From positions 755,371-819,370 of the forward strand of contig CAXAMN010021729.1 in the NCBI GenBank assembly GCA_963970005.1: a stretch of 64,000 nucleotides of DNA, given 5' to 3'. The position numbers and the translations under genes are program-made. This stretch comes from Durusdinium trenchii (lineage: Eukaryota; Sar; Dinophyceae; Suessiales; Symbiodiniaceae). Positions 1 through 10,242 of the stretch are shown in pieces. The first letter of the stretch is position 1. Each line of letters opens with the position of its first letter. Below the pieces are notes generated by a model. That model had not been told where the DNA came from. It did no database searches and saw nothing but the letters and a program-made list of their open reading frames with translations.

Positions 1-170
1 AACCTAGTAGCACTGTCCTCCAACCTAGAGCGATGGCCTCCAACCTAAGAGCGATGGCCTCCAACCTAGAGCGATGACCTCCAACGTAGTAGCAATGACC
101 TGGCCTCCAACCAGCTCCATCCTAATAGCAATGGTCTCCAACCCAAGAGTGGCGACTTTCATCCCAATAG
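1..170. repeat. Degenerate ~20-bp minisatellite (CCAACCTAGAGCGATGGCCT)
   Basis: The window opens inside a tandem array whose unit is close to AACCTAGAGCGATGGCCTCC, seen about seven times with point changes and small indels. The reverse complement of the same unit occurs at about 8.94 and 40.45 kb, so this is one member of a dispersed family. No coding potential is apparent. Confidence 0.85.
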
Positions 171-1054
171 CGCTGGACTAAAGTGATTCAAGCATTTCTT
201 CCGCTGATTCTGTGCTGATGTTCCCCAAACACTGCCAACGCAATTGTCTACGCCAGTCCACGGATCCGGAGAAGATTTATTCTTCGAAAGGCTGCTGGCA
301 AAAAATTGCGCGCAGCGCTTACTTCAAAGGCCTCACCTTGTTCATGGCGCCCTGGAATTGCATATGCATTTGAACAAAGAGGACGCTTCTACTGAGCAAA
401 ACCGATTGGAAACGGTGGATGGACCCGGACCCGTGCTATAGATGCTAAATGAAAGGACAAACATGGACAAACTATGACAAACTACAGTGTTTTCCTCACA
501 TTCTTGTACGCTGTGCACTATGTGCACTGCGCACCGCACCTTTGGATTGAAATCACTGATGGTGACTGCACGACCACCACTAATTGCGGTGAAGCAACCA
601 CTCGGGAGTTGGCTTTGGGGTCCACGATGGCCAAGATTCAAGACCTGTGAGTCTTGATGAGCACAGGTCTTGATGAGCACAGCATGGATCGCAGTCGATA
701 CCGACTACAACAACTCAGATTGCGAGCACCGCTATATTTTTGTGACAGTGGACAACATCATTTGTGCCACCAAGCAGCAAAGAGCAAGTAGCAAAGTGTT
801 CAGTGCGAAGTTTATGGCCTGTGTTTGAGGAATTTTGGCATTGACCTCTCTCTCCAATATAAGGTATATTTTTGCATTGAGATCACGGTGCGCTGGCTTG
901 CCTGCCATGTCTGTTCTCAAGCATTACAAGATTGGTCATTCCTTTTCGACCTTTTCTTGGCAGCATCTTGGATGAGCATCACATGAGCATCAAACACAAC
1001 ACGTCCTGTACTATCCTGTACTATGGCCACTTGATTCAGGATTCGAACTACTGT

Positions 1055-1440
1055 ATCGATCCTTCCATCCATCGATCTATCTATATATGTATGTTATCTT
1101 ATTTTAGAAATCTATTTGGCTTACCTAATCTAATCTAACCTAATCGTATTCTAATCTTATCTAATCTGATCTAATCCTATCTATTTGTATATCTATCTAT
1201 CTAAATCTATGTATATAAATTAAATCTATTTGCCCCGCTTTCTTCGGACTTCCGTCGAGCGACTCAAACTCAAAATAAACATTATATCTATCTATCTATC
1301 TATTTATCTAATCTAATCTAATCTAAGTTATTCTAATCTAATCTCTCTAACCTATCTACCCAATCCAATCCAATCCAACCCCCATCCCATCTCATCTAGT
1401 CTCATCTATAATCTATCCTAATCTATATCATTTTGCACCT
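1055..1440. repeat. TATC / TAATC low-complexity tract
   Basis: Long stretches of imperfect CTAT and CTAAT repeats fill this interval. I see no exon in it. It lies upstream of the first recognisable exon of the ion-channel gene and may be intronic or intergenic. Confidence 0.8.
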
Positions 1441-1776
1441 AAGTTTTCCTAAGAGTTTAGATGCGAGGTGACGCCTCTCCAAACAAAGGAAGACACTCTT
1501 TTCTTCGAATGCATTTTCTTCGATCAGCTGAGGTGACCATGTCTATCGAGACATGGGGCCCTCAAATTGTTTATTGGGTGACTGGCCGCAGCACTCAGTC
1601 AGGTTTGGGCATGGGCTCTGCCCTGAGAAGCTTGAGGCTGAAACTTATTTGCAAGAAATGGACGAAAAGACATGGCTGGGTGAGCTGTTCAGGTCTAACA
1701 TTCCGCACAGTTTCATGGTTTCACCTGGCTTCATTCACCACAGGGATGTTGGTGGTAAAGCTTCTCACTGCCACAG

Positions 1777-1878
1777 GTCCTGAACGTGCCAAGGATCCGA
1801 ATTACACGGGCCTTCCGAATGTCACGACTGTTCCGTTCAGTCCCTGAACTCATGATTTTAGTGCACGGTATGTTCCAG
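1777..1878 (+). CDS. Ion-channel exon: S4 voltage sensor
   Basis: This 34-codon exon follows a CCACAG acceptor and ends before a GC donor (CAG|GCGCCG). It contains arginines at exactly every third position (RITRAFRMSRLFR) and then PELMILVHG, the classic S4 and S4-S5 linker pattern. Phase 0 at the end joins directly to the S5 exon at 1998. Confidence 0.85.
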
Positions 1879-2415
1879 GCGCCGGGGTTCTTTCTTTTGA
1901 GCAAGTTTGGTTTCTTTGAGAATTGCGAAGTAGCTCGACTACAGTCGCACATGAGTCATGAAACATCCCGAGTTCATTCCCTCCGTCCTGCCCTGAGGGT
2001 GTGAGATCCGTGTGTACTACTCTGATCCTCTTGCTTTTGGTGACATATACCTTTGCGGTGGCCATGACTCAGCTTCTGCAGAACAAAGACGTCGGAAAGG
2101 GGAAGTTTGATGATGTAGCAACGGCCACAAACTTCCACAAACTTCCTACTGATGCAAACCCTGTGTGGAAGCTTGTCAGCCAGTACTAGCATGCCGAAGG
2201 CTGTTGACAATAGAGATTGTTGCGGATCCCATGCGCCCTGCTAAGGATTCAATGCTGGCTTTATGACAACTATGCTCAATACAGATGTGGTGTCATTCAT
2301 CATCCTGCTGACGTACCAACTATTAGGCCTGGCACTTTGGGTGTGGAAGAGTCAGAATTTCTTCCTCAATGACTGGCAGATACTGGCAGGTTCGCTGACT
2401 CTCATGAACCTCGGC

Positions 2416-2460
<45 letters not shown>

Positions 2461-4047
2461 GGCGCCAGAGTGGCCGTCGGAGAGCTTATGCACAAGATCA
2501 TTTAAGACTGCACTATAGCCATATGTACAAATGTAAAGGATCACTATATCATATCAGACAAAGAAACATACACACACACACTTATATACACATGAACATC
2601 ACGTACTTGTATCGGTTGACCGCGTTGAACATATCTCAGGAACATGCTGACTGGTGTGATGGTGGATGTGGTTGGAACCACTGCTCAACTTGAGCAGGAG
2701 GAGCAGAGCCTTAAAACTCTCAAAAGAGATATTGCCGATGTAGCCACTGGGAAGAGATAGCCTTAGGCAGGCAGGGTTGCCACTTTCGGTGCCACGTGGT
2801 GCCAAAATGTTTGGTGTCGCAGATCGTGACCTGGGTATCCTGGGTGGTGTTCGTCTCGAATCTCTCCGGTCCACACCTCCATCCCTACCCTAGTTCTGTG
2901 CTTGTGATTCTTTCGTTATCCGTTTTTCGTGAGCCTTACGAAGGGCCGGTTAGTTGATAAGGTGAACCTTACAGATGAGAATCACGACCGCACCGTGACT
3001 GCCGTGGAGTTCACACATATGACGCTTGGTCTCACAAGAGATGGAATCGAGTTTGTGGACCAGATGTGAATCAAAGTGGTGATCAAGTCATAAAGGATTT
3101 TGAAGGCCTCAAGCATTTGCAGAGATCCTGCAACCCTGAGGATCCAGAACCCTGTGGCGGTCAAGAAGTTGCTAGCTCTCCCAGTTGTGAATGCTGAGCA
3201 CAAAGATGTGCTGCTTGGCTCTGCTTGGCCTCCGATATCACCGAGGTATGAAGGTGGTGTGAACGTGCTGGCACTGGTGGACTATGCTCCTTTGCTCGCC
3301 TTTTCTGAATTGAGCTGCTTCAATCCTTTGATATCCTTTGCGCGCTGGTATGTGACTGTCATGTGAACCCTCCTGGAAGTGACATTTCAAGACACCATGT
3401 TTTCCTGACATTTCTTCAAGTTTAACAGCGAATTCTGGTCTTTGGTTGATTGTGTTGCTCATCATCGGTAGGATCAAGCCAAGGCAGACTTTGTTTTCCG
3501 TGACACCTCTGAGCTATCCTTGGAAGAATTCATAGAGACGGTGTTGCAGTTCCGTGGTCAGAGCCCAGCTACAGTCAAGGCGTGGTTCAGTGCTGAAAGC
3601 TTTATGCAGGGTTCGGGTGGTCATCAGGTGCTTTGGAAGGGAAATCTGAGTTCAGGCATCTTGCGATTCGTGATATAGACTAATAGTGACATATAGACTA
3701 ATAGACATGTTCTGCGAACCGCAAATGATCACAAAGCTGGCCGCTTCAATTCAGACGTGTCAATGGTTTCCAACGAAGCTGGGCAAATGCCATGCCATGA
3801 TCCTGCCTTTTTGCACAGGATGTGGTTGATCTTCGGGTCTTTGTGTCCAAGGACAAAGCACAATGCCATAGACCTGGTACCGTCCAAGAAAATTTGAGCA
3901 GGTTCACTTATAGTATGACTTTGTGTTACCTAAGTAGGCCGCCATGGTCTGTGTGTGTGTGTATGTGTGCGCGAAGACAATGCCGGCACAGAGTGGATCA
4001 AGGAGCTGGCCAGATTGGAAAAGGATGTCGCCACTGTAAAGCATTGA
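1777..4047 (+). CDS. Voltage-gated cation channel (partial, multi-exon)
   Basis: Several short plus-strand exons together read as the second half of a voltage-gated ion-channel domain, a plasma-membrane pore opened by voltage. 1777-1878 is an S4 sensor. From 1998 to about 2135 there is an S5-like hydrophobic segment (VCTTLILLLLVTYTFAVAM). Near 2262-2415 is a pore/S6 candidate ending SLTLMN. From 2640 to about 2757 is NMLTGVMVDVV followed by a charged helix, the usual end of S6. At about 2936-3069 and 3100-3330 are pieces of the cytosolic EF-hand-like region, including GGVNVLALVDYA. 3472-3579 continues with SLEEFIETVLQFRG, and 3819-3852 and 3992-4047 finish with DVVDLRVFVSK and a charged helix before TGA. 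S1-S3 were not found upstream; they may lie before the TATC tract, outside the window, or be missing. Ion selectivity cannot be judged. The family call is firm; the ends of exons 3-6 are not. Confidence 0.75.
2413..2461. repeat. (GA)n microsatellite
   Basis: About 49 bp of near-perfect GA dinucleotide immediately follows the S6 candidate exon, so it is probably intronic. Reading through it gives only an artificial RERERE peptide. Confidence 0.9.
3472..3579 (+). CDS. Ion-channel exon: C-terminal EF-hand-like region
   Basis: Thirty-six codons between a GGTAG acceptor and a GC donor (AAG|GCGTGG) encode ADFVFRDTSELSLEEFIETV and then LQFRGQSPATVK. This matches the conserved region after S6 in protist voltage-gated channels. 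It splices in phase 0 to DVVDLRVFVSK at 3819. Confidence 0.75.
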
Positions 4048-4792
4048 GGGAAAAGAAGCTGGTCGTGCCGCGGCCTTCAGTGAAGGCTTGAAGCCGTAGA
4101 ATACCATGATGGTTTAATTTGTTGAAACAGGGACGCGCTTTGTCTTGAGACAAGTGCTGCAAATTTTCAAGGCCTTTCTGGTTGGCAGGCAGTTGTCGCA
4201 TAGCGGGGCCCGCCCGTGGGTGAAAAATAGTTCAAAATAGTGGAATAGCGAAGCATGTGAACAACCTGGACAGATAGACTGACGAGACATCGGCACGTAT
4301 TGGATTCTTTCTGACAATCACTGAGGTCCAACAGATGTTTCCCTGAAGAATTGCGCTTATTGGCCCGATCTTGAATTATATAGTGATGAGCGGAGACCCA
4401 CTGGGCATTTTGGAATTCCCCTAGTGGCTTAACCGCCAGAGGTATGTGTCTGAGTGGAGTAAGACGCCATTATATAGATGACAGCATGCAGGCTGCGATT
4501 TCAATACCAACTGTGCCATCCTGAGAAAAATAACTTACAAATGCGAATATAAGGCAGGCGGTTGGTTTCATGTCAGGCGGGTCCATGGATTCTGTTCAGG
4601 TTAAGGTGGATTAGGCACTTGTGCGACTTGAGCGGGACAGCCCTCGCTAGACCCTGCCACCACACCAGCTCCGAGGGCACTGGACCTGTGACGATATGAT
4701 CATTGCTATTTGAGGTTGGTCCTAAGGAACCTATATAATAGCACAAGGAACTCTATGCTGATTCGGAACCAACCTCATGTGCTCTTGCTTCA
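4048..4792. other. No recognisable gene
   Basis: The stretch after the ion-channel stop holds no reading frame I can support. It is ordinary-composition sequence with scattered stops in all frames and may include the channel gene 3' UTR. Confidence 0.5.
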
Positions 4793-5432
4793 GCACAGCC
4801 CTCAGCTTGCTCTCCTGGGCGGCTAACGCATGCCAGCTGGCAGTCCAAAGTGGACGAAAACAAGAGCGCTAGATTCGTAAGCCTTATTGCATCAATGAAA
4901 TTGTGCGAAGTTGAAGCGCAAAAAACATGGTTTTCGGAGACATGTTCCATTTGGAGGATGTAGCTAGGAAAGCACTCCAGATCACTTCCACTGCTTGAAT
5001 GCAAGGCACCTGGCCCAAAAACAACTACTGACAATTGCAACATAGTTCATATGTATATATATATATATGTATATTACAGCATATAACTTCTAACTGGCAT
5101 AGTAAGGCTCACTGATATGCAACAGACTTTTCCCAATGTCAAGGCTCAGAATCTTCCGGAAGACTAACACCAACGGTGAACTCAGCTGGTCTTGTTTATG
5201 CGGGCTGCAGATTGCCGTAGAGCTCGTGGAAGATTGGCAACGCATACTGAATTTCACTGATCCCCTTTGCATATCTCAGATCGGGAGACCTGTGCCATGG
5301 GCACCCAACTCCGTAGCTTTCGAAGCTTATTGCGGCTTTGTCGAGAATGTGATCAACAGCCAGCACGTTTGCTGGGACTCTTGGGGCGGCCGCCGCGGCA
5401 GTACGACTGGAACTTCAATCGGGCGGGCTTGA
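4793..5432 (+). CDS. Unidentified exons (low confidence)
   Basis: Two plus-strand stretches read like protein. About 4793-4972 contains SKVDENKSARFVSLIASMKL and then KTWFSETCSIW. About 5209-5400, after a GCTGCAG acceptor, reads IAVELVEDWQRILNFTDP. No family is recognised and the two may not belong together. They lie between the ion channel and the 76-bp array on the same strand as their neighbours. They could equally be chance open frames. Confidence 0.25.
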
Positions 5433-5486
5433 TGACTTGAGACCGAAAGTATACTAATTACTTTTAATTGTTTCCAACAGCGAACC

Positions 5487-6090
5487 TTGTTACTACTAGT
5501 AAGGCACTTGTTACTAGAAGCGATGCACTTGTTCCTAGTAGCTTCTTGTTTTTAATAGCTTCTTGTTACTACTAGTAAGGCACTTGTTACTAGAAGCGAT
5601 GCGCTTGTTCTTAGTAGCTTCTTGTTTCTAATAGCGAACCTTGTTACTACTAGTAAGGCACCTGTTACTAGAAGCGATGCACTTGTTCCTAGTAGCTTAT
5701 TGTTTCTAATAGCTTCTTGTTACTACTAGTAAGTCACTTGTTACTAGAAGCGATGCACTTGTTGCTAGTAGCTTCTTGTTTCTAATGGCTTCTTGTTACT
5801 ACTAGTAAGGCACTTGTTACTAGAAGCGATGCACTTGTTACTAGTAGCTTCTTGTTGCTAATAGCTTCGTGTTACTACTAGTAAGGCACTTGTTACTAGA
5901 AGCGATGCACTTGTTACTAGTAGCTTTTTGTTTCTAATAGCTTCTTGTTACTACTAGTAAGGCACTTGTTACTAGAAGCGATGCACTTGTTACTAGTATC
6001 TTCTTGTTTCTGATAGCTTCTTGTTACTACTCGTAAGGCACTTGTTACTAGAAGAGATGCACTTGTTACTAGTAGCTTACTAATTAGTAT
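5487..6090. repeat. 76-bp tandem array, eight copies
   Basis: The landmark TACTACTAGT (TACTACTCGT in the last copy) recurs at 5491, 5567, 5645, 5721, 5797, 5873, 5949 and 6025, a period of 76 bp with one copy of 78. Each unit is built from shorter sub-repeats (CTTGTTACTAG, AAGCGATGCACTTGTT, AGTAGCTTCTTG) and holds palindromes around CTAGTAG. The minus strand is open across part of it only because of composition. It belongs to the same dispersed family as the repeats at 8.9, 10.1, 19.0, 38.7 and 40.4 kb. Confidence 0.95.
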
Positions 6091-6307
6091 AGTCGAGGTT
6101 TTTTGTGCATGATAGATAGAAGAAGAAACGGCCTGAATGGGGAACATGTTGTCACCGCAGTACACACATGTACTCACTGTACTTTTTGCGAGCAAGCAAG
6201 CTGATGGCTGGAGCTCCTAGAGCCCCTACTCACTCTGGTCTTTTAACCCGCAGGCGAGGATGGGATTAAACTGATTGAAACTTCAGATTTGGTTCCCTGC
6301 CAGCCAG

Positions 6308-6385
6308 GCGGTTCGGACACGCTTCAGCGGATCCCCCTTTGCGGAGGATATGGTTTGGGAGGCAAGACGTTTGGAGCCGAAAGAT
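6308..6385 (+). CDS. Candidate 5' exon of the AlgH-domain gene
   Basis: Twenty-six codons lie between an acceptor (CAGCCAG) and a canonical GTAAGT donor, phase 0 at both ends, reading AVRTRFSGSPFAEDMVWEAR. There is no stop and the splice signals are good. Its link to the AlgH exon downstream is inferred only from proximity and strand. Confidence 0.4.
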
Positions 6386-6586
6386 GTAAGTAAAGAGCGC
6401 AGGGAGGTTCTGGAGAGATTCGGAACCTGGTGGTAGATTTTGCTTTTTTCTTGAGAATCCACATTCTGGTTGGCACTGCTGGCGGGTAACTATATGTGTA
6501 ACCTACTTTGTTAGATTTGACTCCTGCATCCCTGGGTGCACTTAGAGTTCAAGGCATAAGCTGTTTTCCAGAGTCTTCCAGAGGCC

Positions 6587-7138
6587 TTGGGCTTCTCGAC
6601 GCAGTTTGCGATGCCTCGTCCTGGCGGAGCTGCCAGAGCATGCCGAGCCATGTCACAAATGTTGCCTTCCAAACTGCCTGGCATACGATTGAAAACAAAT
6701 GAAAACAACAGGTTTTACAGTTTCACTGCCCTGGCTTCTCTCGAGTTGCTGGGCCATGCTAGGCTGCTCTACAGCTACAGTCCACGAGTCCTGCTTTGCG
6801 TACTTAGCTGCTGGTGCTGTTTCCACCGCTGTGAATGTCCATCCAACCAGCTGACCCAATGGTTCCCTAGCTCAGGACGGCATTTTCGGAGGGCACAAGC
6901 CTTGGGCATGGGCGAACTATATCCTGCGGAGGCATCAGAGCTCTTCAAGCGGATTGCCGCGAGCAAGAGCCTTGTGTCTAACTTGGGGCCAGAAGTGGCA
7001 CATGATCATCCGCGCCTTCTGAAGAGCCACCTGGAGCATTATTCTCGGCCTCATGTTTGGTCGCCATTGCACCTCCCAAATGGCCGAATGCACTGGGACA
7101 AGCCCATACAGACATTACATATATATAATATAATGTAA
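6587..7138 (+). CDS. Hypothetical reading frame upstream of the AlgH exon
   Basis: This 183-codon open frame has no recognised domain. The part around 6880-7090 (GMGELYPAEASELFKRIAAS) has protein-like composition and could be one or more exons encoding the N-terminal extension or plastid-targeting region of the AlgH protein. The TATATAATATAATG sequence at its end is non-coding in style. Low confidence. Confidence 0.3.
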   Translation: MGFSTQFAMPRPGGAARACRAMSQMLPSKLPGIRLKTNENNRFYSFTALASLELLGHARLLYSYSPRVLLCVLSCWCCFHRCECPSNQLTQWFPSSGRHFRRAQALGMGELYPAEASELFKRIAASKSLVSNLGPEVAHDHPRLLKSHLEHYSRPHVWSPLHLPNGRMHWDKPIQTLHIYNIM

Positions 7139-7360
7139 TCCACCACACAGGAGTTTGGACTCAGAAACTGCTAGCTAGGAAAACGCCAGCTCCAGTTCTG
7201 TGGTAGGAACGGTGAGTAGGATGAGGGGATTCAGCGAAATATCTTCATATATAGAGTTGGCGAATTGTTGGCGAGCTCCGTGCCTTTTGGACGAATGTAG
7301 TTTGAGAGTTGTAGATTGATTGCAAGCTCCCAAGGTTTCGACACTGGAAGCCACCTGCAG

Positions 7361-8098
7361 GTTTCTCAAGGTGACCTCCTCCTGACTCACCCCATTGCTT
7401 GCCTGAAAAATACCCACTTCGACCAGGCCGTGATACTTCTGCATGAGGTGTCCAGCAGTCCAAGCAATCCAGATGCACAGGTGAAAGGTCTAGTTGTGAA
7501 TAAGCCAATGCCGAATATTCCCCTCAAGCAGCTCTTGGCCCGTGCAACGTCTCCTGAAGACAAAGAGTGGGCTGGAATGGTTCAATCCGATTGCAAGCTG
7601 GACGGGCTTTCTGTCTTTCGGGGTGGTCCCATTATTGTTGGCAACTCGATTCGGCACAATCTGCACTGGCTGCATGGCTTCTTTGAGGTTCCTGGTGCTA
7701 AGCAAGTTGCTCCAGGCCTGTGGCTAGGAGGAGATTGTCGAGAAATACTGGAAAAAGGCATGCAGGGTGATGAAGTGCAAAGTCACTCCATTCCCTTACG
7801 TGTTTGCTTTGGATACTCTGCATGGACTGAGCTTCAATTGCGACTGGAGCTCGAGAGCGGTGTTTGGACCCGGGCACAAGCTCTTGATGACCGACCCAGA
7901 GACGGTGCTCTCTCCATCATTGCTTCCAGCTGCTTCGGGACAGAAGGCAAAACTGCTTGGCAACAGGGCCTTCACTCAGCGGGTTGGTCCTTCATGGCCA
8001 ACTTCCCCCGTAACGCGGAAGTGGACGAGAAGCTGGAGCGGCACACGAAACAGCAGGAGTCCCAAGCTCAACTCCAGGCACAAACTCCAAAACCGTAG
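7361..8098 (+). CDS. AlgH/UPF0301 (DUF179) domain protein, last exon
   Basis: After a CCACCTGCAG acceptor the frame runs 245 codons to TAG. Family landmarks appear in order: QGDLLLTHPIACLKNTHFDQ (start of the domain), KGLVVNKP, VFRGGPI, WLHG, PGLWLGGD, VCFGYSAWTELQLRLELESG, and a C-terminal W...FMANFPRN before a Gln/Lys-rich tail. This is the standard AlgH/UPF0301 fold, known from bacteria and plant or algal plastids; its biochemical role is not established. Only the tail and small inserts exceed the usual domain length of about 185 residues. The ATG is not in this exon, so upstream exons must exist. The family call is strong; plastid location is inference. Confidence 0.85.
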   Translation, partial: VSQGDLLLTHPIACLKNTHFDQAVILLHEVSSSPSNPDAQVKGLVVNKPMPNIPLKQLLARATSPEDKEWAGMVQSDCKLDGLSVFRGGPIIVGNSIRHNLHWLHGFFEVPGAKQVAPGLWLGGDCREILEKGMQGDEVQSHSIPLRVCFGYSAWTELQLRLELESGVWTRAQALDDRPRDGALSIIASSCFGTEGKTAWQQGLHSAGWSFMANFPRNAEVDEKLERHTKQQESQAQLQAQTPKP

Positions 8099-8099
8099 G

Positions 8100-8865
8100 A
8101 CCATGAGAGACGTTACGGCCCATGTTTGGGCCCAAAGGGCCCCTACCAGGCATAGCCGGCATAGCGACATAGCAGAGCCATAGCCGGCGAGAGTTTCGCC
8201 CATTTCAGGAGGTCCAGCTCTTTGGGAAGGCAGGCTCTAACAGCTCGTGTGAAAAATGGACTTTGCTGCAACACATTGGGAATCATGGCCACATGAGAAT
8301 GCGATCTGTGCAAATGTTAACGTTCTTTTGGTTTTACTTCTTCCCAGGGCTTCAGCTATTTTCATCAGATGGGGGCTGCTGGGAGTGACTTGCCATCGCC
8401 AGTAGCGCAACATCATGCATGAAGCAAAATGGTTGCAACGTCTACAAGCAAAAGAAAGGTCAAAGGGACATCAAACATTTACAGACCAACTCGCGAACCA
8501 GTTATCCGAGCCGTGAACTCAGTGGCATCAGTCCTCCAAGGCAAGAGGGCACACGATCCACACGTGCCAGGAAGCATGTGTGCATTCCTTTCGCTAAGGC
8601 ATCGCAAAATGGAGAGAGAGCCAGCTGTCGTTGTGGTGCGGCACAAGACGCAACGCCATACTTATTCTATCCTATTTTATCTTATTCTAAAGTTAAGTTA
8701 TATACCCTTAAAACATCATGCGAGGGCATTGTTGGCGTCCAAGCCTAGTAGCGGCCTACTGAATACTTACTATACTTACACCTCTTATTACTAGCTATAG
8801 CCAGCCATCCTCTTCGCGGCCGATGTGTCCATATATGTTTCAAGATGTTTTCATAAATCAAGTGC
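8100..8865. other. No recognisable gene
   Basis: This is 3' flank of the AlgH gene followed by spacer. Two overlapping open frames at 8419-8794 show no family resemblance and end in TATTCTATCC-type low complexity; I do not call them genes. Confidence 0.5.
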
Positions 8866-9035
8866 ATCGCTACTATTAACAAGTGCATCGCTATTAACAA
8901 CAAGGGCATTACTACTAGTAGCTAGAAGCTACTAGGTTTGAGGCCATCGCTAGTAGGTTGGAGGCCATTGCTACTAGTAGCTAAAGGCTACTAGTATCAA
9001 GGGCATCGCTATTAGTAACGAAGGCACTACATTTC
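8866..9035. repeat. Dispersed TACTAGTAG / GGAGGCCATCGCT repeat cluster
   Basis: The cluster contains CATCGCTACTATTAACAAG units, a TACTAGTAGCTAGAAGCTAC segment and two copies of GTTGGAGGCCAT, i.e. both sub-unit types found separately at 1-170 and 5487-6090. No coding content. Confidence 0.85.
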
Positions 9036-9291
9036 AAGGTCGGAGGTGCCGGCCTTGTCGGACGGTACCTGGTGCGACGCTGGAAGCGAAAGCTGGAGGC
9101 ACCGCCACCGACCGCCGTTGGGGTTCTGCCTTGTCGGCCCGGGGTAGTCATGCAGAGGCCCGTTAATGCCTGGATATGGATTAGACTGGAATGAAACTGG
9201 TTAAGCTGGTTAAGCTTTCCTGGTTCAGTCTGACTGAAGCTGCAGCACAATTGCGTATCTATGGCAGCTGTATGCATAACATTGTATCTTT

Positions 9292-9705
9292 ATGATGGCA
9301 TATGTTGATTCCGTGCTCTTCCATTTGAGGATGCAAAGGCCTCGTCTGCCTTCAATTCCTCTTGAATTTGGATGTGCGACGCCAGTCGAGTGTGATTATA
9401 GCAAATCGGCTCGAAGGGTACGAGACTGCCTTGACGCGGATCCTGCCATGGACGGAAGGCACAGTGCTGGCAGTCAGGGCTCTCCCAGGGACTCGCATTT
9501 TGCACCCAATGATTGGGTGTGGTCTCCTGATGCCAGCTGTGGCTATTTGGCTGAAGACGTTTTTTTGTTGTTGACATGTGATGCACTAAATGGTCCATGG
9601 ATGGGTCAAAGAGACAGAGCAACATGCACTGCGCATAGCACACAACACGTGAGGCTACCGCCGATCAAGGGTCGTCAGCGTGGATGCCTCTCGGATCAAG
9701 CATGA
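9292..9705 (+). CDS. Hypothetical reading frame
   Basis: This 137-codon frame has no recognised motif. An overlapping frame at about 9362-9574 is equally protein-like, so the true frame is unclear. It may be exon sequence of an unidentified gene between the AlgH gene and myosin. Confidence 0.2.
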   Translation: MMAYVDSVLFHLRMQRPRLPSIPLEFGCATPVECDYSKSARRVRDCLDADPAMDGRHSAGSQGSPRDSHFAPNDWVWSPDASCGYLAEDVFLLLTCDALNGPWMGQRDRATCTAHSTQHVRLPPIKGRQRGCLSDQA

Positions 9706-10097
9706 TTCGGCCTTGTTTGGGGGTAACACTTTTGCTAATCTGCTAATTGCTCATTGGGGCATGCGCAAGTGCAAGTGCTGCCTGGGTCGATTGGGGGTTT
9801 ATTTCCAGGCGTGCTGCAATTAACTATCATGCTTGTTGGAGCTGGTTCAGTGAGGTCCGGCCAAGGTGTTTCAATCCAATAAATTACCTGGAGTCAGGCA
9901 ACACCCAGTGAGATGTTAAATTTGTCCTCGTTTGATGACTTTGATGGCTCTTCGCAAATATATACACATGCTACCAATTACAATCAAAGAAAGAAAGTTG
10001 AGTTTCCCATAAACATCTAGACATCCCATCATTACATAAGGCTCAGGCTTCCTCAAAGAAGCTTTGAAGAAGCCTGAGAATTAGCCTGCGCCCTGGT

Positions 10098-10175
10098 GCG
10101 TAAGAAGCTACTTGTTCGCTTAGTAGCAATACTAGTAACTACTCCTTACTGCTACTTGTAAGCTACCCCACCTCT
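10098..10175. repeat. Short TACTAGTAA / AAGAAGCTACTTG repeat cluster
   Basis: A short run of the same dispersed repeat family lies just upstream of the myosin start, including AGTAGCAATACTAGTAACTA. Confidence 0.7.
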
Positions 10176-10242
10176 TTCCTGCCTATGCCCTCCGGACCCA
10201 ATTGACCCAATTGATCACCATTTGACTCTGACAAAGCGTGGC

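Noticed and set aside
5487..6090. 76-bp array as a CRISPR
   Set aside because: The repeat fills the whole unit with no unique spacers, and the genome is eukaryotic.
5917..6195. Minus-strand ORF through the 76-bp array
   Set aside because: Repeat-derived; it changes with copy number and has no support outside the array.
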